Shown here one piece after another: positions 51,836 to 60,468 of a stretch of 64,000 bases of DNA (positions are counted from its first letter, which is position 1; each line of letters begins with the position of its first letter). The DNA comes from Sphingobium sp. GTDB lineage: Bacteria; Pseudomonadota; Alphaproteobacteria; Sphingomonadales; Sphingomonadaceae. The translations under genes and the position numbers were made by a program. The stretch covers positions 91,523 through 155,522 of the forward strand of contig JAHFPV010000008.1 of the NCBI GenBank assembly GCA_023266575.1. The letters run 5' to 3'. The notes beneath the pieces are model-generated. The model did not search any database, was not told the DNA's origin, and worked only from the letters and a program-made list of their open reading frames with translations.

Positions 51836-53038
51836 TTATTTCAGCGCGGCGCAGGCTTCCTGGATGCGGGTGCAGGCCTTTTTCAGCACCTCTTCCGACG
51901 TCGCATAGCTGATGCGGAAGGCGGGGGAGAGGCCGAAGGCCGCGCCATGGACGGCGGCGACCTTGGCTTCGTCCAGGAAATAGCCGATCAGCGTTTCGTC
52001 GCTGTCGATCGTCACCCCCTTGGGCGTCACCTTGCCGATCACGCCGCTGGCGTCGGGATAGACGTAGAAAGCGCCTTCGGGCGTCGGGCAATCGAGACCC
52101 GGCGCGTCATTGAGCATCGCGACGACCATGTCGCGGCGCTTCTTGAAGGCGGCGTTGCGGTCCTCCAGAAAATCCTGCGGCCCGGTGAGCGCGGCGACCG
52201 CGGCGGCCTGGCTGATCGAGCAGGGGTTGCTGGTCGACTGCGATTGCAGCTTGCCCATCGCCTTGATGATCCATTCGGGACCACCGGCAAAACCGATGCG
52301 CCAGCCGGTCATGGAGAAAGCCTTGGAGCAGCCATTGACCGTCAGCGTGCGGTCATAGAGTTCCGGGCAGACCTGCGCGATGGTGGCGAAGGGCGTCGTC
52401 GCATACCAGACATGCTCATACATATCGTCGGTCATGATGAGGACATGGGGATGGCGCAGGAGCACGTCCGCCAGTTCCTTCAGTTCCGCCGCCGAATAGG
52501 CCGCGCCACTGGGGTTGGACGGCGAGTTCAGCATCACCCATTTGGTGCGCGGTGTGATCGCGGCGTCCAGCTGGGCGGCGGTGATCTTGTAGCCCTGGCT
52601 CGCCGGACCTTCGATGAACACCGGGGTGCCGCCGGCAAAGTTCACGATGTCGGGATAGCTGACCCAGTAAGGCGCAGGGATGATGACCTCATCGCCCACA
52701 TCCACGGTCGCGACCAGCGCATTGAACAAGGTGTGCTTGCCACCGGAATTCACCGTGATCTGGCTGCGCTTGTAGGCCAGGCCATTGTCGCGCTGGAATT
52801 TGAACATCACCGCTTCCTTGACGTCGGCGGTGCCGTCCACGTCGGTATAGCGGGTCAGGTTGTTGCGGATGGCGGCAATGCCCGCTTCCTTGACGAAATC
52901 GGGCGTGTCGAAGTCCGGCTCCCCCGCCGACAGGCCAATCACGTCCACGCCCTGCGCCTTGAGCGCATTCACCCGCGCGCTCATGGCGAGCGTGGCGGAA
53001 GGCTGGATACGACCAAGGGCGGCGGAAGTCTGGCTCAT
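51836..53038 (-). CDS. aspC: Aspartate aminotransferase, class I/II PLP enzyme
   Basis: 400 aa from ATG 53038 (MSQTSAALGRIQPSATLAMS). PLP-binding lysine in TVNGCSKAFSMTGWRIGF, plus MLNSPSNPSGAAYS and the C-terminal FRISYATSEE arginine. It interconverts aspartate and oxaloacetate with glutamate/2-oxoglutarate. The subgroup I-gamma/AAT-like enzymes can also act on prephenate. The frame extends 24 codons upstream without similarity. Confidence 0.9.
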   Translation of the reverse strand: MSQTSAALGRIQPSATLAMSARVNALKAQGVDVIGLSAGEPDFDTPDFVKEAGIAAIRNNLTRYTDVDGTADVKEAVMFKFQRDNGLAYKRSQITVNSGGKHTLFNALVATVDVGDEVIIPAPYWVSYPDIVNFAGGTPVFIEGPASQGYKITAAQLDAAITPRTKWVMLNSPSNPSGAAYSAAELKELADVLLRHPHVLIMTDDMYEHVWYATTPFATIAQVCPELYDRTLTVNGCSKAFSMTGWRIGFAGGPEWIIKAMGKLQSQSTSNPCSISQAAAVAALTGPQDFLEDRNAAFKKRRDMVVAMLNDAPGLDCPTPEGAFYVYPDASGVIGKVTPKGVTIDSDETLIGYFLDEAKVAAVHGAAFGLSPAFRISYATSEEVLKKACTRIQEACAALK

Positions 53039-53223
53039 GGTAATTATCTTTCTCCAAAGCGATTTCAAAGCGGGCGGCACCGCCCGCTGACTCGGAAATC
53101 GCGACAGCAAATGACTAAATCCCCTTGTCCGCCTGTAAAGCGGACGCGACGCCCCTTAGTGCGCAACGGACGCAGGGGCAACCGCCAGTTGGCGCGTCGT
53201 GGCTTTACGGCAGAAAGATGTGG

Positions 53224-53853
53224 CTAATGCGCCCGCGTCGCGGCAACCATGCCGCGCGCGGCGTTGCCGATGAAGAAGCCATTGTCCAGATCATGCGGGC
53301 GCAGGTCGGCCTCGACCGCCTCCCCCATGTCGATCAGGCTCTGGCGCAAGATGCCGGGCAACAGGCCGCGCGACAGTGGCGGGGTGAGCAATTTGTCGCC
53401 GCGCTCGACGAAGATCGAGGAATAGCAGCCCTCGGTCAGATAGCCCTGCGCGTCGATCAACGCGACTTCATAGGTGCCGCCGCGCGCCAGCGCATCGCGA
53501 TAGAGCGACCGGTCGGTGGTCTTGTGCAGCAGCCGCAGGTCGTCGGCAGGCGCATGGCGCGGCACCACCTTGACCGGGACGATCGCGGCGGGCCAGGCGA
53601 TCCGGTCGCGCACCTCGATCGCCACCGCGCCGCCGCGCGACACCATCAGCCGCACCCGGCTATGGTCGCGCAGGCGGAAGGTCGCGGCCTGCAATTCGTT
53701 GCGCACGCCATGACGATCGAAGGCAAAGCCGAGCGCGTCGGCGCTCGCCTTCAACCTTGTCAGGTGCAGCTCCAGCAACCTGATGCCTTCGAGCGGATCG
53801 AAGGCCATGGTTTCGAGCAGATCATAGCGTCCATCGGCCAGTGACATTCCCAC
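53224..53853 (-). CDS. pabC: Aminodeoxychorismate lyase-like class IV aminotransferase
   Basis: 209 aa. Fold-type IV PLP enzyme with HKTTDRSLYRDAL (lysine region), EVALIDAQGYLTEGCYSSIFVE and TPPLSRGLLPGILRQSL. It lies 27 bp after pabB on the same strand, so it most likely releases pyruvate from aminodeoxychorismate to give p-aminobenzoate. Length is short compared with typical PabC (about 270 aa). A branched-chain or D-amino acid transaminase is less likely from context. Confidence 0.8.
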   Translation of the reverse strand: MGMSLADGRYDLLETMAFDPLEGIRLLELHLTRLKASADALGFAFDRHGVRNELQAATFRLRDHSRVRLMVSRGGAVAIEVRDRIAWPAAIVPVKVVPRHAPADDLRLLHKTTDRSLYRDALARGGTYEVALIDAQGYLTEGCYSSIFVERGDKLLTPPLSRGLLPGILRQSLIDMGEAVEADLRPHDLDNGFFIGNAARGMVAATRAH

Positions 53854-53880
53854 TATTCCAAGCCGTTGGCGGCAACTATG

Positions 53881-55056
53881 TCAAGCGCCAGCAAGAAACC
53901 GCCCCTTGGCCAGACATTCCGCCCATTCCGAACCGGCCTCTGAATCCACTACCAGACCAGAGCCAAGCCCCAGACGTCCGACGCCCGCGCCTTCATCGAT
54001 GGTCAGCGTGCGGATCGCGACGTTGAACGCGGCGTCGCCATCCGGGTCGATCCAGCCCATGGAGCCGGTATAGACGCCACGCGCATGGGGTTCGAGCGCG
54101 TCGAGTATCTCCATCGCCCGCACCTTGGGCGCGCCGGTGATCGAACCGCAGGGGAACAGCACCCGCAGCACATCGACCGGCGACAGGCCGGGCAGGATGC
54201 GCGCGCGCACGGTCGACACCAGCTGGTGGACGGTGGGATAGGTCTCCACCTTGAACAGGTCCGGCACGGTCACGCTGCCCGCGCGCGACACGCGCGACAG
54301 GTCGTTGCGCAGCAGATCGACGATCATCAGATTTTCCGCGCGCTGCTTGGCGTCGCTTTGCAGCCATTGGGCCAGCGCCGCGTCCTGTTCAGCATCGGCA
54401 TGGCGGGTCGCCGTACCCTTCATCGGCCGTGCGGTCAGCTGGCCGCGCACCAGCGTGAAGAAGAGTTCGGGCGAAAAGGACAGCAACGCCTGTCCGCCGG
54501 TGCGGATCACCCCGCCATAGCCCGCCGCCGCGCGGGGGCGGATCGCGGCATAGAGCGCCATCGGATCGCCGATGACGCTCGTTTCGCAGGGGAAGGTCAG
54601 GTTCGCCTGATAAATGTCCCCCGCGCGGATATAGTCCTGCACCGCGTCGAACGCCGCGCGATACTCGGCCTCGTCGATCAGCGGGCGGGGTGGCGTCACG
54701 CTGGCCCCGGCCGGATCGGGCAGCAGGTCAGGCAGCGTCCCCGGCGCGATCAGCCGCACCCCTTCAAACAGGCCGAACCACAGCAGCGGCCCGGCGCTAC
54801 TGTCGGCCTGACGACGGCGGGCGATCGGCGCGAGCCGCTCCTCCAGCGCAAGGCCGGCCTCATAGGCCATGTAGCCTGCGACATGCAGCCCGCTCTCGCG
54901 CGCGTCGGCCAACAGGTCGAGCGCGGGCTGGACCTCGTCCATGCTATGCGCCGCGATGATACCCACCGGATCGCGATAGAGCCGCGCCGGAGCAGCGCCA
55001 CGCACGCGCGCATCGTCGAACAGGGCAAAGACTTCGGACGGACCGGGGAGACGCAT
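53881..55056 (-). CDS. pabB: Aminodeoxychorismate synthase component I
   Basis: 391 aa chorismate-binding enzyme. QANLTFPCE, FSPELFF, RPMKGTATRH, RAENLMIVDLLRNDLSRVS and FPCGSITGAPKVRAMEI are the anthranilate synthase/PabB motifs. It amidates chorismate to aminodeoxychorismate for folate; the glutaminase partner PabA/TrpG is not in the window. Followed by pabC. Confidence 0.92.
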   Translation of the reverse strand: MRLPGPSEVFALFDDARVRGAAPARLYRDPVGIIAAHSMDEVQPALDLLADARESGLHVAGYMAYEAGLALEERLAPIARRRQADSSAGPLLWFGLFEGVRLIAPGTLPDLLPDPAGASVTPPRPLIDEAEYRAAFDAVQDYIRAGDIYQANLTFPCETSVIGDPMALYAAIRPRAAAGYGGVIRTGGQALLSFSPELFFTLVRGQLTARPMKGTATRHADAEQDAALAQWLQSDAKQRAENLMIVDLLRNDLSRVSRAGSVTVPDLFKVETYPTVHQLVSTVRARILPGLSPVDVLRVLFPCGSITGAPKVRAMEILDALEPHARGVYTGSMGWIDPDGDAAFNVAIRTLTIDEGAGVGRLGLGSGLVVDSEAGSEWAECLAKGRFLAGA

Positions 55057-55096
55057 GGCGGCTTATTAACAGGCTTTTGCGCGGGCGAAAGGGTAA

Positions 55097-55174
55097 CTAG
55101 TGGCCCGATTCTGACATTCGACACCTTTTGAGGCCAAGTTGCGCTCGAATGTCAGAATCTTCCAGGGCCACTAG
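55097..55174. repeat. Inverted repeat 1 (CTAGTGGCCC family)
   Basis: Arms 55097-55121 and 55145-55174 pair (CTAGTGGCCC and GATTCTGACATTCGA) with a 5-base bulge. It lies between divergent pabB and DUF983 next to a second large inverted repeat. Confidence 0.8.
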
Positions 55175-55186
55175 AAATTATTGATT

Positions 55187-55265
55187 CTGGTGGATTTTAC
55201 GATTTTGCCATTTGCAGACCCATCCCGGCGTCCAGGGGATGCAAATGGCAAAATCAATCCACCAG
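55187..55265. repeat. Inverted repeat 2 (TGCAAATGGCAAAATC family)
   Basis: Left arm 55187-55216 and right arm 55240-55265 pair over about 26 bp with a 4-base interruption. AT-richer than its surroundings. Together with the first it forms a 170-bp double-hairpin element. Confidence 0.8.
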
Positions 55266-55277
55266 TGGGAATATGCT

Positions 55278-55700
55278 ATGTTGCGCCGCATGGTCGCAGC
55301 CCCTACCTCAGCGCCTATGCCCGACCAGACCCCCAAAGCCGCCCCCGATCGTCCGCTTGGCGCCGCCATCGGCCTGGCACTGCGCGGGCGCTGCCCGGCC
55401 TGTGGCGAGGGACGGATGTTCGCCCGCTTCCTCAAGCCGACAACCGCCTGCGCCCATTGCGGCCAGCGCTGGGACGCGCATCAGGCCGACGATTTCCCGT
55501 CCTACATCGTCATCCTGCTGCTCGGACACATACTCGTGCCGCTGATGATAGAGGTGAACAGCGCACTCGACATTCCGCTGGGCTGGCAGGCGGCGATCTG
55601 GCCGAGCCTGGCGCTGCTGCTGGCGGTCGCGATGATCCAGCCGGTCAAGGGCGCGGTCATCGCCTTCCAATGGTCCCGACGGATGCACGGGTTTGGGTGA
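55278..55700 (+). CDS. DUF983 family membrane protein
   Basis: 140 aa from ATG 55278 (127 aa from ATG 55317). A zinc-ribbon-like segment (RCPACGEGRMF...CAHCGQRWD) is followed by two transmembrane helices (SYIVILLLGHILVPLMI; IWPSLALLLAVAMIQPV). DUF983 proteins are often found with cytochrome oxidase genes but their role is unknown. The longer frame from 55212 is encoded inside a repeat. Confidence 0.82.
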   Translation: MLRRMVAAPTSAPMPDQTPKAAPDRPLGAAIGLALRGRCPACGEGRMFARFLKPTTACAHCGQRWDAHQADDFPSYIVILLLGHILVPLMIEVNSALDIPLGWQAAIWPSLALLLAVAMIQPVKGAVIAFQWSRRMHGFG

Positions 55701-55789
55701 TCCCGAAGTTGAGGATCATGACCTGGACACGCCCACCCTTTAAGGCGGGTAAGTCGCCTAGGGAGCTGACTCACCTCACTCGTCACCCT

Positions 55790-55895
55790 GAACTTGTTTC
55801 AGGGTCCATTTCGCCGGATCAAGCGGTGGTTCATGAAGAGAAATGGATGCTGAGCCGAAGGCCAGCGCAGCTAAATAAATTCAGCATGACGAAGT
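55790..55895. repeat. Intergenic repeat (GTCACCCTGAACTTG family)
   Basis: CACTCGTCACCCTGAA at the left and TTCAGCATGACGAAGTG at the right form loose inverted ends around an irregular centre; typical of sphingomonad intergenic repeats. Confidence 0.55.
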
Positions 55896-55921
55896 GAAAT
55901 GACCTTTCACTATGTCCCCAA

Positions 55922-56359
55922 TCACCCCGGCTGACGAATGAAATTCAGTTCCATCGCCTCGCGCAGCGTCTCGTCAATCTCGCGGCGGCCTTCGGCGCCA
56001 TGGGTGACGACGGTGGTGTCGCAGGTGGCGACGCAGACGCCCTTCTGGAACCCGGCCGAGCTGATCGTCCAGCTGGTGCGGCCGATATGGCCGATCGCGC
56101 AATGGACGTCGAACGGATAGGGGAAGTGCGATTCCTCGATGAAATTGAGGTTCACATTCGCCACCAGCCAGCGCACGCCCTGTTCCTGCGGATGGCGGCC
56201 CATATGATGGTGGAAACGGATACGCGCGGTCTCGAAGATACCGGAAATCGCCACATTATTGATGTGGCCCATCGTATCGAGATCCTGAAAGCGGGTGTCG
56301 ATGCTGGTAACGAAGCGATAGGCTTCGGGACTGAAACGCCAGGATTCGGGTTTGGCCAT
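55922..56359 (-). CDS. Hotdog-fold acyl-CoA thioesterase
   Basis: 145 aa from ATG 56359 (MAKPESWRFSPEAYRF). DTRFQDLDTMGHINNVAISGIFETAR is the 4-hydroxybenzoyl-CoA thioesterase type motif with catalytic Asp, and NLNFIEESHFPYPFDV follows. It hydrolyses acyl-CoA esters in the cytoplasm; substrate unknown. The longer minus-strand frame upstream is an artefact of the TonB receptor gene. Confidence 0.88.
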   Translation of the reverse strand: MAKPESWRFSPEAYRFVTSIDTRFQDLDTMGHINNVAISGIFETARIRFHHHMGRHPQEQGVRWLVANVNLNFIEESHFPYPFDVHCAIGHIGRTSWTISSAGFQKGVCVATCDTTVVTHGAEGRREIDETLREAMELNFIRQPG

Positions 56360-56492
56360 GTCCTGCTTTCCAATAAGATAGGGATGGCAATGCCATAGCC
56401 ATGCTGACGAGTGATGCAATCGCGCCCGCGAAAATGGCGCGACTGCGACCTTTATGACACAATCTGGCGCAAGATGCGCGCGCATCACAAGA

Positions 56493-56521
56493 CTGTCACG
56501 CAGACGACGCCAATCCGTCAA
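56493..56521 (+). promoter_or_regulatory. Possible Pho-box-like direct repeats upstream of TonB receptor
   Basis: CTGTCAC (56493-56499), ACGACGC (56504-56510) and CCGTCAA (56515-56521) repeat every 11 bp as PhoB half-sites do; the middle unit is weak. About 80 bp upstream of the receptor gene, which is paired with a phosphodiesterase. Pure inference from spacing. Confidence 0.3.
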
Positions 56522-56599
56522 GCTCCTAACATTGCAGTGCAACATCACGCGCCTACGGCCCCGGACCAAGCCGATCACGGTCATCCAAGGGGAAATTTC

Positions 56600-58906
56600 A
56601 TGCGTCCTGCCACTGCCCTGCTGCTCGCCTCCACCATGCTGGCCGCCACGCCCGCCTTCGCCCAGACAGCTGCGCCCGTCACGCCCGCCGCAGAGGCAGC
56701 GCCGGACGATGCGACGATCATCGTCTTTGGTCGCGGCGAGACCCGCCAGGTGCAGGAAATACAGGCGCGTGAGATTGTCGTGCTGACGCCCGGCACCAAT
56801 CCGCTCAAAGCCATCGAAAAGCTGCCCAGCGTCAATTTCCAGTCGGCCGACCCGTTCGGCAATTATGAATGGTCGCAGCGCGTTACCATCCGCAGCTTCA
56901 ACCAGAACCAGCTGGGCTTCACCTTCGACGGCATCCCGCTGGGCGACATGAGCTATGGCAACCATAATGGCCTGCACATCACCCGCGCCATCAGCAGCGA
57001 AAATATCGGCAGCGTGCGCGTGTCGCAGGGTGCCGGTTCGCTCGGTACGCAGGCGACCGGCAATCTGGGCGGCACGGTCGAGACCTTCTCGGCCGACCCG
57101 ACCGGCGAACTGGGCGCGCAGGGCGGCCTGACCTATGGCAGCAACGAAACGATCCGCGCCTTCGCCCGCCTCAATCTGGGGACCAAGGATGGCGTGCGCG
57201 GCTATGTCTCCTACGGCTATGGATCGACCGACAAATATAAAGGCCAGGGCACGCAGGACCAGCATATGGGCAATGCCAAGGTGATCGTGCCCGTAGGCGA
57301 GGCCCAGATTGACGGCTGGCTGAGCTATTCGGACCGCCGTGAACAGGATTATCAGGACATGTCGATGGGCATGATCAATCGGCTCGGCTGGGATTGGGAC
57401 AACACCTATCCCGACTATACCCGTGCGATCGACTATGCCGCCCGCCTGAATGACGTGGACCGGATCAGCAACAGCGGTGGATCGCCCTTCCCCGATGGCC
57501 GTTTCGACTATAGCGGCGCGAGCGTCGCCACCGGCCAGACCTACCCCGGCAATGTCACCAGCGCCGACGACGCCTATTATGACGCATCGGGCCTGCGCAA
57601 GGACTGGCTGGGCGCGATCGGCTTCACCACCCCGCTGGGCGAACAGGCCAAGCTGAACCTCAAAGGCTATTATCACAATAATAGCGGCATGGGCCTGTGG
57701 GCGACCCCCTATGTCCCCAGCCCCAATGGCGTTCCCATGTCGGTGCGCACCACCGAATATGAAATGGACCGGATCGGCGGCTTCGGCAGCGTCGATTTCA
57801 CGATCGGTCGCCAGACCCTGAACCTCGGCGCATGGTATGAAAATAACAAGTTCAACCAGGCCCGCCGCTTCTACGCCTTTGCCAGCCGCACGGAACCCGG
57901 CCTGTCGTTCCGCGACTATCCGAAGAACCCCTTCGCCACCCAGTGGGAATTCGACTTCACCACCGACACGTTCCAATATCATGTGCAGGACAAGATCGAT
58001 TTGGGGCTAGTGACGATCAACCTGGGGTGGAAGGGCTTTTCGGTCACCAACAAGGCAGAGGCCGTCATGCAGGCCAGCTTCCCGCAGGGCAAGATCAAGG
58101 CGCAGGACTGGTTCCAGCCCACCGCCGGTTTCGTCGTGAAAGTCAGCCCAGAAGCGGAAGTCTTTGGCGGCTTCAGCCAGTCGACCCGCGCCTTTGCCAG
58201 CGCCACCACGACCGGCCCCTTCTCGACCAACCAGGCCGGGTTCGATGCGATCAAGGATGATCTGAAACCCGAACAGTCCGACACCTATGAACTGGGCCTG
58301 CGCTACAATACGCCCATCTTCAACGGCACGCTGGGCGCCTATCTCGTCAACTTCCGCAACCGCCTGCTCGCGGTACAGGTCGGATCGGCGATCCAGGGCA
58401 ACCCGTCGGCACTCCAGAATGTCGGCGGCGTCCGCGCCATCGGCGTCGAGGCGGCGGGCGACCTGAAGCTGGGCGGCGGCTTTGGCCTTTATGCCAGCTA
58501 CAGCTACACCGACGCGACCTATCGCGACGATGTGGTGAACGGCAACGGCGTGCTGGTCGCCGCGATCAAGGACAAGACCGTGGTGGACAGCCCCAAACAT
58601 ATGGCACGCGGCGAGTTCAACTATGACGATGGCCAGCGCTTCTTCCGCGTCGGCCTCAACTATATGTCGCGTCGCTACTATAGCTACACCAACGATGCGT
58701 CGGTCCCCGGCCGCCTGATCGTGGACGCCTCGCTCGGCTATCGCTTCACCGACAAGCTGGAGGTGCAGCTCAACGCCACCAACCTGTTCGACAAACGCTA
58801 TGTCGGCACCATCGGTTCGGGCGGCTTTGGCAATAGCGGCGACGCCCAGACCCTGCTGGTCGGCGCCCCGCAACAGTTCTTCGCCACGCTGAAGGCCGGG
58901 TTCTAA
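56600..58906 (+). CDS. TonB-dependent outer membrane receptor
   Basis: 768 aa. Signal peptide (MRPATALLLASTMLAATPAFAQ), then a plug domain (ATIIVFGRGETR, LKAIEKLPSVNFQSADPFG, GNLGGTVETFS) and a 22-strand barrel ending in the aromatic AGF terminus. It imports a ligand using TonB energy. Substrate unknown; the next gene is a periplasmic phosphodiesterase, suggesting uptake of a phospho-compound. Start at ATG 56600, with AAGGGGA upstream. Confidence 0.92.
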   Translation: MRPATALLLASTMLAATPAFAQTAAPVTPAAEAAPDDATIIVFGRGETRQVQEIQAREIVVLTPGTNPLKAIEKLPSVNFQSADPFGNYEWSQRVTIRSFNQNQLGFTFDGIPLGDMSYGNHNGLHITRAISSENIGSVRVSQGAGSLGTQATGNLGGTVETFSADPTGELGAQGGLTYGSNETIRAFARLNLGTKDGVRGYVSYGYGSTDKYKGQGTQDQHMGNAKVIVPVGEAQIDGWLSYSDRREQDYQDMSMGMINRLGWDWDNTYPDYTRAIDYAARLNDVDRISNSGGSPFPDGRFDYSGASVATGQTYPGNVTSADDAYYDASGLRKDWLGAIGFTTPLGEQAKLNLKGYYHNNSGMGLWATPYVPSPNGVPMSVRTTEYEMDRIGGFGSVDFTIGRQTLNLGAWYENNKFNQARRFYAFASRTEPGLSFRDYPKNPFATQWEFDFTTDTFQYHVQDKIDLGLVTINLGWKGFSVTNKAEAVMQASFPQGKIKAQDWFQPTAGFVVKVSPEAEVFGGFSQSTRAFASATTTGPFSTNQAGFDAIKDDLKPEQSDTYELGLRYNTPIFNGTLGAYLVNFRNRLLAVQVGSAIQGNPSALQNVGGVRAIGVEAAGDLKLGGGFGLYASYSYTDATYRDDVVNGNGVLVAAIKDKTVVDSPKHMARGEFNYDDGQRFFRVGLNYMSRRYYSYTNDASVPGRLIVDASLGYRFTDKLEVQLNATNLFDKRYVGTIGSGGFGNSGDAQTLLVGAPQQFFATLKAGF

Positions 58907-58916
58907 ACACTGTATC

Positions 58917-59021
58917 TCCCCTCCCCTTCAGGGGAGGGGCCGGGGGTGGGGGCTATCATTCGGGCGCAGCCAGTGAAGGCACGCCCCACCCCAACCCCTC
59001 CCCTCAAGGGGAGGGGCTCAA
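58917..59021. repeat. GC-rich palindromic repeat between receptor and phosphodiesterase
   Basis: CCCCTCCCCTTCAGGGGAGGGG and CCCCTCCCCTCAAGGGGAGGGG, each a hairpin, flank about 60 bp. The two halves also pair with each other. It lies in the leader of the phosphodiesterase gene. Confidence 0.8.
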
Positions 59022-59038
59022 GAAGGACAGCAATCCCC

Positions 59039-60382
59039 ATGAAAAAGACCGAGCTCCTCGCCACCGCCCTCGCCGCCTGCATCCCGCAAGCGGCGCTGGC
59101 GGACCCCGTCCTCCTCATCTCGATCGACGGGCTGCGCCCCGGCGACGTGCTGGATGCCGACAAGCGCGGCCTTTCCCTCCCCAATCTGCGCCGCTTCGTG
59201 ACGCAGGGCGCGCACGCATCGGGCGTCACGGGCGTGTTGCCGACACTGACCTATCCCAGCCACACGACGCTGATGACCGGCACCACCCCGGCCAGGCATG
59301 GCATCGTCGCCAATAACAGTTTCGATCCCACCGGCATCAACCAGGGCGGCTGGTACTGGTATGCACAGGACATCAAGGTGCCGACCCTGTGGGAGGCCGC
59401 GACCAGGGCGGGCCTGTCCACCGGCAATATCCACTGGCCGGTCAGCGTCGCGGCGAAGGGCGTGACGTGGAACCTGCCGCAAATCTGGCGCACCGGTCAC
59501 GCCGACGACGCCAAGCTACTGGACGCGCTGGCAACGCCGGGCCTGAAAGCCGAACTGGAGGCGAAAGTCGGGGCGCCCTACGCCATGGGGATCGACGAAA
59601 GCCTGCCCGGCGACCAGCTGCGCGGCCGCTTCGCCACCGCCCTGATCGCCGCGCACAAGCCGCAATTCCTGACCGTTTACCTCACCGCGCTCGACCATGA
59701 GCAACATGCCATGGGACCGGACACCCAAGCCGCCAAAGCGGTGCTGGAAAAGATCGACGCGATCGTCGGCGATCTGGTGGCCGCGGAAATGCAGGCGCAT
59801 CCCGACGCCGTCATCGCGCTGGTCAGCGACCATGGCTTCGAAGCGACCCAAACAGCGATCAACCTCTACCGCCCCTTCATCGACGCGGGCCTGATCACGC
59901 TGGACAAGGATGGCAAGGTCGCCTCTTGGCTGGCCATGCCCTGGATATCGGGCGGATCGGCCGCGATCATGCTGGCCCGGCCTGACGACGGGGCGCTGGC
60001 GGTGCGGGTGAAGGCGCTGCTCGACACGCTCGCCGCCAATCCGGCCAACGGCATCATACAGGTCGCTGACAAGGCGCAGATCGCCGCGATGGGCGGCAAT
60101 CCGCAGGCGACCTATTATATCAACCTCGCCCCCGGCTACGTCACCGACGTCTATCGCGGGTCCACCGCGCCGGTGGTCGCGCGCAGTCCGGTCAAGGGGA
60201 TGCATGGCTATTTCCCCGGCCCCGCCAATCTGCGCGCGACCTTCATGGTCATGGGCAAGGGCATCGCACGGAACAAGGATCTGGGCCTGATCGACATGCG
60301 CGCGATCGCGCCCACGCTGGCCAAGGTGATGGGCGCGTCCCTGCCCGACGCGGACGCCGAAGCGATCACCCTCAAGCCATAG
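59039..60382 (+). CDS. Ectonucleotide pyrophosphatase/phosphodiesterase, exported
   Basis: 447 aa. Signal (MKKTELLATALAACIPQAALA) then an alkaline-phosphatase-superfamily NPP domain: ISIDGLRPG (metal Asp), LPTLTYPSHTTLMTG (nucleophile Thr), ALDHEQHAMGP, VSDHGFE and KGMHGYFPG. It cleaves phosphodiester or pyrophosphate bonds of nucleotides or lipids in the periplasm. Paired with the upstream TonB receptor. Start at ATG 59039, AAGGA upstream. Confidence 0.9.
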   Translation: MKKTELLATALAACIPQAALADPVLLISIDGLRPGDVLDADKRGLSLPNLRRFVTQGAHASGVTGVLPTLTYPSHTTLMTGTTPARHGIVANNSFDPTGINQGGWYWYAQDIKVPTLWEAATRAGLSTGNIHWPVSVAAKGVTWNLPQIWRTGHADDAKLLDALATPGLKAELEAKVGAPYAMGIDESLPGDQLRGRFATALIAAHKPQFLTVYLTALDHEQHAMGPDTQAAKAVLEKIDAIVGDLVAAEMQAHPDAVIALVSDHGFEATQTAINLYRPFIDAGLITLDKDGKVASWLAMPWISGGSAAIMLARPDDGALAVRVKALLDTLAANPANGIIQVADKAQIAAMGGNPQATYYINLAPGYVTDVYRGSTAPVVARSPVKGMHGYFPGPANLRATFMVMGKGIARNKDLGLIDMRAIAPTLAKVMGASLPDADAEAITLKP

Positions 60383-60468
60383 GCAACGCTGCGTTTCCCG
60401 GCAGGGCGATGGACTTCGCCCCGCGCGCGGCATAGCTTCCGCGCCAAGTCCATCCTGCCGGGGTTTTC

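Noticed and set aside
56360-57982. N-terminal extension of the thioesterase on the minus strand
   Set aside because: Antisense to the TonB receptor gene and rich in Arg/Ala/Gly as shadows are; the thioesterase domain starts at 56359.
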